Origin: XYD12-FULL-36-8 sp964391015
GTDB lineage: Bacteria; Bacteroidota; Ignavibacteria; Ignavibacteriales; Ignavibacteriaceae
NCBI GenBank assembly: GCA_964391015.1
Contig: CAYMKU010000020.1
Location: forward strand, 7,106 to 71,105
Reading direction: 5' to 3'
Length of the DNA: 64,000 nt
Position numbers and translations under genes: made by a program. The notes under the pieces were generated by a model. The model made no database searches, was not told the origin of the DNA, and worked only from the letters and a program-made list of their open reading frames with translations. Of this stretch, positions 55,878-63,829 are shown piece by piece; position 1 is the stretch's first letter, and every line of letters starts with the position of its first letter.

Positions 55878-56051
55878 TTCATTGCCCACTCTGTAATAAA
55901 TTCAATTGCAAAGTAATCTAAAAAATCAACAAGTCAAACCCAACCATTCATGAGAATTATATTAGGTCATTTTGAACTTATTTCAAAATCTAAATTTTAT
56001 CGCATCTTCGAAAATAGATTCCGAAATAAATTCGGAATGGCATTCACGATT

Positions 56052-58154
56052 TCACTTTTTCTTCAGCACGCAACCGGTGGAAGGATTAAGTGTAATTTTT
56101 TTCTTTACTTTACCAAGCGATTTAGTTCCAGCAGAGTTTTCATTTACAAGGACATCCCACTCACCAGATGGTAAAATGAATTCCTCTTTCATATTTGGGT
56201 TTGCGTTGAGCAACACAATAAACAAATCATCTTTGTATGTTAGTCCATAGCCCAGTGCAAATGGATTATCCTTTATATCATAGAAAGCCACATCACCATA
56301 ATCGGCTCTGCGGAATGCTTCATATTTAGTCCTGAGTTCAATCAATCCCTTGTAATATTCAAGAAGCTCTTTGTTGATCTTCGCATGATTATAGTTGATG
56401 TAATTTGTCTCGTTATCTTTTTCGTAGCTGTTATGATCGATCTTCCCGGAATTTTTGTCTAATGATTTAGGATCGTATGGAATCACCTTGCTCCGTGCAA
56501 ACTCTTGTCCAGATTGAATCATAGTTATTCCTTGAGAGGTAAATAAAAATAACGCACCCAGTTTATTCAACTTCATTTGAAGGGGTGTCAGCTTTACTTG
56601 CTTATCAACATCATTAATTATTCTTTCGGGATCTGATTCCCGTGTTCCCACACGAATAAAATCTCCAAGTGTGTAACCGTCATGGCTTTCGAGATAGTTT
56701 ACAGAATGTTCTTTCTTTTGGAATAAACCATTCTTGTCTCGAATCAAAGTTCCATTCACATAGCTTTTGATTCTATCGGGATTATTGTTGCCATACCATT
56801 TGCCAAAAATCCAGCCACGACCATCGAGGGGATTTTCACCTTTAATTCCGTTTCTAATTTGATCATTCCAGCTTCCCCAGCCGCGAAGCGAAAATCCCAT
56901 TGGATCATAACCGCCTCCCCAAGGTTCACAAACAAAAACTACATTCGGGTTTATCTTTTGTGCCTCACGAATTATTTCTTCAATTGTTTCCCAGTCAATC
57001 AACTTTCCAAGATCAAAACGAAAACCATCAATGTGATATTCTTTCATCCAAAATAAAATACTTTCAATAATCAGCCGTCTCATCATTGGTCTTTCAGTTT
57101 TCAAATCGTTTCCGCAACCGCTTTGTGCGGTGAAATTTCCATTTTCATCTAATCTGAAATAATATTCCTTATCAATTTCTTTCAAGTTTCCAATTTCATA
57201 CTCGGAGAGATGGTTGTATACAACATCCATAATCACTCCGATTCCTTCTTTGTGAAATGCCTTCACCATGTCTTTAAATTCATTAACTTGCTTACCGGAA
57301 GCACCTTCCCATTTATTTTTCTCAAGTTTACCATCGCTGTAATAACCATCAGGAGCAAAGAAAGCGGCAGTCATGTATCCCCAATAATTCCTTTCATAAG
57401 GATTCCAGTGATTATATTTCCCCTTGAGCGAATCTTTGTAAGGAATTTCAATGTTCGCAAATTCTTGTGAAGGCAAAAGTTCAACAGTATTCACACCAAG
57501 TGATCGGATATAATCAATTCCACCAGTAACTCCTTTGTCAGTTAAAGCTTTGTAGCTTCCCGGATTTTTCGCACCGGATGTCGGATGAGCAGTAATATCT
57601 CGTATATGCATTTCATAAATAATTAGGTCACGCCAATCTCTTCTAATACATTCATCGCCTTGCCAATCGTAGTCGCCTTCCTTTACAACCATACTTTTTC
57701 GTGGGCTATAATATGTGTTCAATGTAGCAACGACTTTTGCGTATGGATCAACGCAAACCACATCATTGCTTTTGCCGCCCTTGTGAATCACTTTAAATCC
57801 GTAATAAGTTCCTATTAACTCGCCATCAAGACTTACCTCCCACACTCCATCATTATCTCGCTGCATTTCATACTGTTTACCTTCATTATCCTCAATATTT
57901 TGAAACGTAACAAGAACCACTTTTTCAGCAGATGGAGTGAACAATCGGAAAAAAGTTTTTCCATTCTCAACAAATGATCCAAGCTGTTTTGTAGAATAAT
58001 ATTTATCAAGCTCCTTAAGTCTTTTAATAAATTCTTTTTGCTGGACTGTAAGCTTTGAATGATGAGTATCAGCAGTGAACAATTTTGAATCCTCTAATTT
58101 ATTAGCAGAAAAAATTACCAAGTTTAGTACCAGAAATGTTATTATAGTTTTCAT
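56052..58154 (-). CDS. GH13 pullulanase / debranching-type glycosidase
   Basis: A 700-residue secreted alpha-glucan hydrolase with a signal peptide (MKTIITFLVLNLVIFSA). An N-terminal CBM48-like domain covers about 45-160. The GH13 barrel follows: VYNHLSEYEIGN (region I), DGFRFDLGKLID with nucleophile D381, VFVCEPWGGGYDP with acid/base E410, and YLESHDGYTLGDF with the third Asp (transition-state residue). A C-terminal beta domain completes it. This matches the type I pullulanase/isoamylase group that cleaves alpha-1,6 bonds of starch or glycogen. Secreted, so it likely degrades external polysaccharide; no sorting domain is present. Confidence 0.9.
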   Translation of the reverse strand: MKTIITFLVLNLVIFSANKLEDSKLFTADTHHSKLTVQQKEFIKRLKELDKYYSTKQLGSFVENGKTFFRLFTPSAEKVVLVTFQNIEDNEGKQYEMQRDNDGVWEVSLDGELIGTYYGFKVIHKGGKSNDVVCVDPYAKVVATLNTYYSPRKSMVVKEGDYDWQGDECIRRDWRDLIIYEMHIRDITAHPTSGAKNPGSYKALTDKGVTGGIDYIRSLGVNTVELLPSQEFANIEIPYKDSLKGKYNHWNPYERNYWGYMTAAFFAPDGYYSDGKLEKNKWEGASGKQVNEFKDMVKAFHKEGIGVIMDVVYNHLSEYEIGNLKEIDKEYYFRLDENGNFTAQSGCGNDLKTERPMMRRLIIESILFWMKEYHIDGFRFDLGKLIDWETIEEIIREAQKINPNVVFVCEPWGGGYDPMGFSLRGWGSWNDQIRNGIKGENPLDGRGWIFGKWYGNNNPDRIKSYVNGTLIRDKNGLFQKKEHSVNYLESHDGYTLGDFIRVGTRESDPERIINDVDKQVKLTPLQMKLNKLGALFLFTSQGITMIQSGQEFARSKVIPYDPKSLDKNSGKIDHNSYEKDNETNYINYNHAKINKELLEYYKGLIELRTKYEAFRRADYGDVAFYDIKDNPFALGYGLTYKDDLFIVLLNANPNMKEEFILPSGEWDVLVNENSAGTKSLGKVKKKITLNPSTGCVLKKK

Positions 58155-58223
58155 GTATTATCAATTATTTATGCTTAAAATTAACACTTTTGTTGAAAGA
58201 GAGAAAATTAAATCTTGTAGAAA

Positions 58224-58559
58224 TTAATCAGGGCTGGAAATAATTTTACCATCCACAACCGGTGTTACACAAATTAATGGCTTCTCAGGAATATCAAAAC
58301 TCGAGAATATTTCTTCAAATAGTTCAAATTGTCTCCCACGTTTTTCAAGCTTTGCAAATTTGTTATAGGGCATGAACTTTCCATTTCTGTCAGTTGGGGC
58401 ATCGAAATGATATGCGCGAGAGAAATCTGCTTCAGCATTCTTCTTCAAGAAATTAATTTTGTAATCATCTCCTCCCTCAATTTGATAGCTGATTGCTTTA
58501 AATTCAACAACGAGTCCATCATTAATAATCAAGTAAATATTTAAGATAACTTCGTTCAT
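58224..58559 (-). CDS. Hypothetical protein coupled to a membrane protein
   Basis: A 111-residue soluble protein with no recognised domain. The mixed alpha/beta composition with FSRAYHFDAPTDRNGKFMPY and LICVTPVVDGKIISSPD gives no clue to function. Its ATG overlaps the stop of the membrane protein gene upstream by 4 bp, so the two are translated together and may act together. No relation to any gene elsewhere in the window is seen. Confidence 0.6.
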   Translation of the reverse strand: MNEVILNIYLIINDGLVVEFKAISYQIEGGDDYKINFLKKNAEADFSRAYHFDAPTDRNGKFMPYNKFAKLEKRGRQFELFEEIFSSFDIPEKPLICVTPVVDGKIISSPD

Positions 58560-59230
58560 GCAGTCTTTTGTTTGTTCGACAATGCAAAATAAACTATAAC
58601 CAAACAGTATAAGAATGCAAACTTACAGAGAATACTTTCCATGGAATTTATGAATGAAGGTAAACTTAAAAACATTAGAACGAATGCAAGCGCTGCTGGG
58701 AGAATCAAAGATAGGTGCGCATACATTAAATATTTCAGTTGTATTGCAAACCTCAAGCCTTCAGTATTAAACATTTTTCTAACTATCAGCATAAATGCAA
58801 TGAGCAATGGTGAATAATAAAAAAATCCATAAAGATCTCCTAAAGGATAGTTGTAAGTCGCATAAAGTACCGTACACTTTACTGTTTCAAATTGACTAAT
58901 CACAAGTGAGTAATAGATAATAAAAAATATTGCCGGCAAAAATATCATTGGAATAAGTTTGTTTTTATAGCCAAATAATGTGAGGATGAAAAATAAATTT
59001 AATGGGGGAAGAAACGTGATATCAACAAACGCAAGATAAGCCATGAATGAGCTTGAAATCCCGATGCCGCAAATCAGATACTCCATAGTTTGATAACCAA
59101 GCAGCAACAAGACTAATGCAATCGCAAGCCAATTTAGTTTATTCTTTTCCGCAAAGATGAAAAGATTGATCAAAAAAATTAGCTCAAGACAGGCAATTAA
59201 AAGCGAAACAATTCCATTCCAGTCATTCAT
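58556..59230 (-). CDS. Polytopic membrane protein of unknown function
   Basis: A 224-residue protein with about seven hydrophobic segments (for example IVSLLIACLELIFLINLFIF, FLPPLNLFFILTLFGYK and FAFLYCLVIVYFALSNKQ). No catalytic motif or family is apparent. It sits upstream of fumC on the other side of a dispersed repeat, and overlaps a small hypothetical gene downstream by 4 bp. Confidence 0.65.
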   Translation of the reverse strand: MNDWNGIVSLLIACLELIFLINLFIFAEKNKLNWLAIALVLLLLGYQTMEYLICGIGISSSFMAYLAFVDITFLPPLNLFFILTLFGYKNKLIPMIFLPAIFFIIYYSLVISQFETVKCTVLYATYNYPLGDLYGFFYYSPLLIAFMLIVRKMFNTEGLRFAIQLKYLMYAHLSLILPAALAFVLMFLSLPSFINSMESILCKFAFLYCLVIVYFALSNKQKTA

Positions 59231-59236
59231 AATTCT

Positions 59237-59281
59237 ACTTTGCGTCTTTGCGGTTAATTTTTTACCGCTAAGACACAGAGA
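59237..59281. repeat. Dispersed imperfect palindromic repeat (CGCAAAGACGCAGAG type)
   Basis: Inverted arms CTTTGCGTCTTTGCGGT and ACCGCTAAGACACAGAG around nine bases. The sequence resembles a family of short repeats scattered in many bacterial genomes. It lies between the fumC stop and the membrane protein start, where it could act as an RNA hairpin or terminator. Confidence 0.5.
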
Positions 59282-59295
59282 CGCTAAGAAACTTT

Positions 59296-60687
59296 TTACG
59301 CTTTGGGACCAATCATTTTTTCAGGTCTAACAACTTCATCAAACTTTTCTGAAGTTAATAATCCAAGTTCAATTGCAGCTTCTTTCAGAGTTTTGTTCTC
59401 TTTGTGTGCTTTCTTTGCAACCTTCGCCGCATTATCATAACCAATAACCGGATTAAGAGAAGTTACAAGCATCAAAGAATTCTCAAGATGCTTTTTGATG
59501 TTCGCTTCATTAGCTTCAATTCCAACAACGCAATTATCTGTAAAGCTTTCACAGGCATCAGCAAGTAATTTGATTGACTGCAAAACATTGAAAGCAATTA
59601 CAGGCATGTAAACGTTCAACTCAAAATTTCCGCTTGCACCGGCAAAGTTCACAGTAACATCATTACCAAAAACTTGAGCACAAACCATTGTCATTGCTTC
59701 GGATTGAGTCGGATTTACTTTCCCCGGCATAATTGAACTTCCGGGTTCATTCTCAGGCAAACTAATTTCACCAATACCGCATCTTGGTCCCGAACCTAGC
59801 CAGCGAACATCATTTGAAATTTTTATGAGTGAAACAGCAAGAGTTTTAAGAATCCCGTGCATTTCAACCAACGCATCTTTTCCAGCCATTGCTTCAAATT
59901 TATTTTCGGCAGTTTTAAATGGCTTGCCGGTTAGGTTTGCAATTTTACCAGCAACTTTCACAGCGTATTCTGGATGAGTGTTTAGCCCAGTACCAACGGC
60001 AGTTCCTCCAAGCGGAATTTCATAAAGTCGCTTTAAGCTGTCATTAATTCTTTCCAATCCTCTTGTTAATTGATGAGCATAACCGGAAAACTCTTGTCCT
60101 AAAGTAAGAGGAGTTGCATCCATTAAATGAGTTCTGCCAATCTTGATTATATTCTTAAAAGATTTTGCTTTTTCATCAAGTGCATCGCGGAGTTTTGTTA
60201 CCATAGGAATTAGTCGTCTATGAATTTCTTCAACAGCAGCAACATGAATTGATGTTGGAAAGGCATCGTTTGTTGATTGTGCTTTGTTCACATCATCATT
60301 AGGATGAATTGGTTTTTTGCTGCCCATTACTCCGCCGGAAATCTCGATTGCACGGTTTGAAATAACTTCATTAACATTCATATTGGTTTGAGTTCCGCTT
60401 CCCGTCTGCCAAACAACAAGCGGGAAATGATCGTTTAGTTTTCCTTCGATAACTTCTTCCGCAGCTTGAAGAATCAAGTCCAATTTTTCTTTAGGTAATG
60501 TTCCAAGTTCATGATTTGTTAAGGCAGCAGCTTTTTTAACAACTGCCAAAGCACGAATTAATTCTGCAGGAAACCTTTCTCCTCCTATTTTAAAATTCAT
60601 TAAAGACCTTGCAGTTTGAGCACCATAATATTTATCGGTAGGAACTTTAATAGAACCCATGCTGTCAGATTCCATTCTAAAATCCAT
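59296..60687 (-). CDS. fumC: Fumarate hydratase class II
   Basis: A 463-residue class II fumarase converting fumarate and malate in the citric acid cycle. The signature GSSIMPGKVNPTQSEAM is intact with the catalytic Ser loop. GSGTQTNMNVNEVISNRA and RTHLMDATPLTLGQEFSGYA are further family blocks. Normal length for the family. Monocistronic, flanked by a dispersed repeat. Confidence 0.97.
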   Translation of the reverse strand: MDFRMESDSMGSIKVPTDKYYGAQTARSLMNFKIGGERFPAELIRALAVVKKAAALTNHELGTLPKEKLDLILQAAEEVIEGKLNDHFPLVVWQTGSGTQTNMNVNEVISNRAIEISGGVMGSKKPIHPNDDVNKAQSTNDAFPTSIHVAAVEEIHRRLIPMVTKLRDALDEKAKSFKNIIKIGRTHLMDATPLTLGQEFSGYAHQLTRGLERINDSLKRLYEIPLGGTAVGTGLNTHPEYAVKVAGKIANLTGKPFKTAENKFEAMAGKDALVEMHGILKTLAVSLIKISNDVRWLGSGPRCGIGEISLPENEPGSSIMPGKVNPTQSEAMTMVCAQVFGNDVTVNFAGASGNFELNVYMPVIAFNVLQSIKLLADACESFTDNCVVGIEANEANIKKHLENSLMLVTSLNPVIGYDNAAKVAKKAHKENKTLKEAAIELGLLTSEKFDEVVRPEKMIGPKA

Positions 60688-60843
60688 GTTGTTTCTCCTA
60701 TTTTATTCTGTTAAAATTTGTTTGATTACTTGTGAAGTGAAATTATGATATGAAATTTACTACAAAACAAATTAAGATAAAGAACCGATGATAAAGATTA
60801 AGATTAAGACAATGAATCAAAAACTATTAAGACAATAGATCAT

Positions 60844-60862
60844 AATCTTTATCTTAATCTTA
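60844..60862. repeat. Short dispersed repeat at the 3' end of the peptidase gene
   Basis: AATCTTTATCTTAATCTTA lies 4 bases before the peptidase stop codon in plus coordinates. Related AAGATTAAGATAAAG sequence occurs again at 60771-60810 in the opposite orientation, and a copy sits at 62994-63010. Confidence 0.5.
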
Positions 60863-60865
60863 AAA

Positions 60866-62770
60866 TCAGTGTAGCAGTATCATCTTCCTCGTCTCTACAA
60901 AATCTCCAGCTTGCAAGTGGTAGAAGTAAACTCCGCTTGGTAAATTCTTCCCATCGAACTCAACTCCGTAAATTCCGAGGTTTTTCTGCTCATTGACTAA
61001 GGTACAAATTTCACTCCCAAGAATGTCATATACCTTCATTATAACAAACGAATTTCCCGAAGTTGGAGCAAGTTGATATTCAATTTTTGTAGTACCGTTG
61101 AATGGATTGGGATAGTTTTGTTTGAGTGTGTATGAATAATTCCCAATGAAACTTGATGTATCATAGTTCAATTCTTTAACAAGTATCAAAGTATCTTTAT
61201 CAAAAATTACATTTAATGGTTTTGAATTAAGGCGAAATTCAAATTCTTGGGTACGCATGTTATTAAAAACTTTTACTGTTGTATCGGTATTTCCAGTTAC
61301 AAAAGTTATGTCAGCAGGCATTGTAAACACTTCCTGCCTCGTTTGCTTTTGTTCAATTCTTAAGAAGACATAATATTTATCAAAAACCTTTTCCGAGTTC
61401 CAACTTAAATGATAAATCGGGTGGCCAGGTTTGTAGAACCAGTTATCAAAATACCAATCAAAATTCTCACCCGAAATAACGTTTACGGCTCTATTAAAAT
61501 CTTTTATTTTTGCACTTCCATAACCTGAAGCAGTTAAATACTGTTTAAATGCATTCCAATAGATCGAATCTCCTAAAATACTTCTAAGCATTTCTAAAAC
61601 ATGAAAATCTTTACCACTACCACCATCATTTATACTTAGGGAATCCTGTTGCAATGCCCATAAAATTGAATTTATTATTTGTCTTCGAAAAAAATTATTC
61701 CCAATAACAAAATCCCGATAGAATAGTGCTGCATACTCAGCCAATCCCTCTGTAGCCCACAAATTCCAATCGGCAGAATTCACATAACTACCAAACCACT
61801 GATGTGCGATTTCATGTGGCAAAAGAAAGACATCTCCCGCTATTGGTATACGCACAAATTGGATTGTGGTTTGATTTGACATTGCACTAAAAATAAACTT
61901 AGGCACATAAACTAAATTCAAATAATCAAAAGGAAACTCCGCAAATCTCTGTGAATAGAAATTGATAATTTGTGGTACTTTTTCAAGTCCGGCAACCATC
62001 TCCATTAAGTTTGAGGGATAAGCATAATACTTTACCAAAATGCTGTCTGATGGATCTGAAAATCTGGAAATTCTCTTTTCAGTTGAAACATATTTCGAAG
62101 CGGAAATAGAAATAACATAAGTTGCCATTGGATATTTATCTCCCCAGGTAAATATTGTATAGCCAGGACCATCAATTTTATCAATTAGATTGCCATTTGA
62201 AACAGCTATTATATCTGAAGGAACTTTTATCTTCATTTCAACTATTGCCTTGTCACTTGGCCAATCTTTACAAGGTAACCAATAGCGCGTATTTGCAGGC
62301 CATGATGCGGTAAATGCTATATCTTCTGGTGGATTTGATCCCGATTTCTGGAAAAAATAATATGCTGGTGTATTCTGCGCTAATCGTTGGTAGAATATAT
62401 GAATGTTTAAAGTATCCCCATTTTTGTAACTTTTTTGAAGCATTACAACAAGATACTTTTCTAATTGGCTATATTGAGCCGGTGTATCATTGACAAATAC
62501 ACTATCGATTACTAACGAAATTGCATCGAGATATAACTTATCTAAATTCGCTGTATCAACTTTACAAACGATTTTAACATAACCTTGGAGACTGTTATTC
62601 TTTTGTTCGAAAGATTTTGTCAAGTCCACATTAATATTGTACCCGAGTACATCTATATGATTAAAGGGATAATCAGCAGGTTTAACTTGTGCAAAGTGTT
62701 CTGATGATAAAATAAATAGTAGTATAATAGTTGGTAGATAAGCTTTTAATCTGTCGCTAATATCCTTCAT
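60866..62770 (-). CDS. M1-family metallopeptidase-like protein with T9SS sorting domain
   Basis: Zinc metallopeptidase-like protein of about 634 residues. Signal peptide (YLPTIILLFILSSEHFAQ), an M1 beta-sandwich, and the zinc motif H319-EIA-H323 with E341 seventeen residues later, one less than the HExxHx18E norm. The usual GAMEN motif, whose Glu binds the peptide N-terminus, reads S295-AMSN. The body ends at about residue 545, then a sorting domain: LKQNYPNPFNGTTKIEYQLA, YDILGSEICTLVNEQ, GVYFYHLQAG and RKMILLH. Start at the ATG 62770; the open frame extends to 62884 but those residues look noncoding. Secreted by T9SS. Confidence 0.85.
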   Translation of the reverse strand: MKDISDRLKAYLPTIILLFILSSEHFAQVKPADYPFNHIDVLGYNINVDLTKSFEQKNNSLQGYVKIVCKVDTANLDKLYLDAISLVIDSVFVNDTPAQYSQLEKYLVVMLQKSYKNGDTLNIHIFYQRLAQNTPAYYFFQKSGSNPPEDIAFTASWPANTRYWLPCKDWPSDKAIVEMKIKVPSDIIAVSNGNLIDKIDGPGYTIFTWGDKYPMATYVISISASKYVSTEKRISRFSDPSDSILVKYYAYPSNLMEMVAGLEKVPQIINFYSQRFAEFPFDYLNLVYVPKFIFSAMSNQTTIQFVRIPIAGDVFLLPHEIAHQWFGSYVNSADWNLWATEGLAEYAALFYRDFVIGNNFFRRQIINSILWALQQDSLSINDGGSGKDFHVLEMLRSILGDSIYWNAFKQYLTASGYGSAKIKDFNRAVNVISGENFDWYFDNWFYKPGHPIYHLSWNSEKVFDKYYVFLRIEQKQTRQEVFTMPADITFVTGNTDTTVKVFNNMRTQEFEFRLNSKPLNVIFDKDTLILVKELNYDTSSFIGNYSYTLKQNYPNPFNGTTKIEYQLAPTSGNSFVIMKVYDILGSEICTLVNEQKNLGIYGVEFDGKNLPSGVYFYHLQAGDFVETRKMILLH

Positions 62771-62993
62771 CACAATGCCTGTTTCATGAGATCTCAATGT
62801 GAAAGATTTGCTTGCTGTGAATAAATTTGTTGGAAGGAAAGAAGTACTGTGACAAGTGCTAATTTTAGGATTTTCATACTGCAACCCCTAATAAATATTA
62901 AACTACATAGCTAAAAAGCTAAAAGTAACTCTCAAAATCAAGTGGGATTTCAAAGTCCTAAACAATCGAACAGTTCTCTTTGTTCTTCATCTT

Positions 62994-63010
62994 AATCTTT
63001 ATCTTAATCT
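62994..63010. repeat. Second copy of the AATCTTTATCTTAATCT repeat
   Basis: A 17-base sequence identical to part of 60844-60862. It lies just past the stop of the orphan sorting domain, as the first copy lies just past the stop of the peptidase gene. Confidence 0.5.
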
Positions 63011-63015
63011 CAGGA

Positions 63016-63237
63016 TTAGCGCACCAGCGCCATTTTCTTTGTTTCTATTAGCGAGCCCGCACGCAGTTGATAAAAATATACTCCGCTTGGCAAGTTTGCT
63101 ACATTCCATGTTACCTCATAAGTGCCGGCAGGTTTTTCTTCATTTACAAGAGTGGCAATTTCTTGTCCGAGGAGGTCGCACACTTTTAGAATAACTAACT
63201 CCACTTGCCTGACAGCAAGGTAGGCTCGTTCCCCCAC
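63016..63237 (-). pseudogene. Orphan T9SS sorting-domain fragment
   Basis: A 73-residue frame covering the end of a sorting domain: LKVCDLLGQEIATLVNEEKP, GTYEVTWNVANLPSGVYFYQ and TKKMALVR. The usual NYPNPFNP start of the domain is missing and there is no body or signal peptide; the frame enters from a dispersed repeat just upstream (63239-63262). Most likely the remnant of a larger exported protein gene destroyed by rearrangement. Confidence 0.75.
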
Positions 63238-63238
63238 T

Positions 63239-63262
63239 TTGCTTCGACAAGCTCAGCATGAC
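63239..63262. repeat. Dispersed CTTCGACAAGCTCAGCATGACA repeat
   Basis: A sequence that, to my knowledge, recurs as a short intergenic repeat in bacterial genomes, often with partial inverted symmetry. It abuts the broken sorting-domain frame. Confidence 0.45.
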
Positions 63263-63335
63263 AAGGAGAAGATGAAGGAGGGGTTTATTTTTACTACTTT
63301 AAAAATAAATTTTATTCATTCTAATATCAATGTAA

Positions 63336-63355
63336 GGGCATGATGCATCATGCCC
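63336..63355. repeat. Perfect 20-bp palindrome
   Basis: GGGCATGATGCATCATGCCC reads the same on both strands. It resembles dispersed palindromic repeats seen in bacterial intergenic regions and could be a target or remnant of a mobile element. Confidence 0.6.
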
Positions 63356-63461
63356 CTGCCTAGAACATTCAAGCCAGTTTATACAATCATCCATTACAGC
63401 CATATCAATGTTCTTTCGGTAAGTTGCTTTCTTCTTTTGCTTCCTCTCTTCTTTACTTTGC

Positions 63462-63488
63462 GAGGTAGCTAAATGATTTAGCTGCCTC
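63462..63488. other. 13-bp inverted repeat at the stop of the heptad frame
   Basis: GAGGTAGCTAAAT and ATTTAGCTGCCTC around a single base, one G-T mismatch. As RNA it would be a stable hairpin with the stop codon (63478-63480) of the minus-strand heptad frame inside it. Confidence 0.55.
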
Positions 63489-63828
63489 TCACTCTGCAGA
63501 AGGTCACTCCCCTTTGTTTTTGGCTCACTTTCACACTTCTCTTACAAGGTATCTTCATTTTTGGACGAAATCTCACTTTTCTGAAGCCAACCACCTCTTC
63601 AAGCTCGCTAATTATAAAATTAGGTAAGCTAAATATAGATTTAGGTAAATTAAATATAATATTGAATAAATTTAATATATAATTATGTAAATTAAATATA
63701 ATTTTAAGTAAGTATAATATATATTTGTATAAATCAAATATAAAATTGTATATGTTTAATATAATTTTGTGTGAATTAAATATAATATTGAGTAAATTAA
63801 ATATGATTTTGATTTTATTAATACAACT
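63478..63828 (-). other. Open frame encoding a heptapeptide repeat and basic tail, no start codon
   Basis: On the minus strand, 116 codons are open: about nine heptads of the form N/K-I-I-F-N-L-x (IIFNLP, KSIFSLP), followed by a non-repetitive tail with ELEEVVGFRKVRFRPKMKIP and VSQKQRGVTFCRVRGS. There is no ATG, GTG or TTG before the tail. The tail does not look AT-driven. Whether it is translated is unknown. Confidence 0.45.
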
Positions 63829-63829
63829 T
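63620..63829. repeat. 21-bp-period AT-rich tandem array, ten diverged units
   Basis: Ten contiguous units with exact 21-base spacing from 63620 to 63829, each beginning TT and most sharing AAATTAAATATAAT-like sequence; consensus TTRNGTAAATTAAATATAAT plus one base. The tenth unit is the most diverged. No spacer lies between units, so it is not a CRISPR array. Confidence 0.85.

Larger units (their letters stand above)
63299..63541 (-). other. Open frame of 80 codons in the array's flank, no start codon at its beginning
   Basis: Reads EKCESEPKTKGSDLLQSERQ from just after a stop at 63542-63544, continuing through a Lys/Glu-rich stretch (ATSQSKEERKQKKKATYRKN) and IDMAVMDDCINWLE. The last residues come from a palindrome. 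It overlaps the heptad frame's tail in another reading frame. Composition looks protein-like, but the first ATG is codon 47, so expression is doubtful. Confidence 0.35.

Noticed and set aside
62771..62884. Longer N-terminus of the M1-like peptidase
   Set aside because: The extra 38 residues lie before a clear signal peptide and look like untranslated leader.
63620..63829. Tandem array considered as a CRISPR
   Set aside because: Units are contiguous with no spacers and diverge from one another; no cas genes are present.
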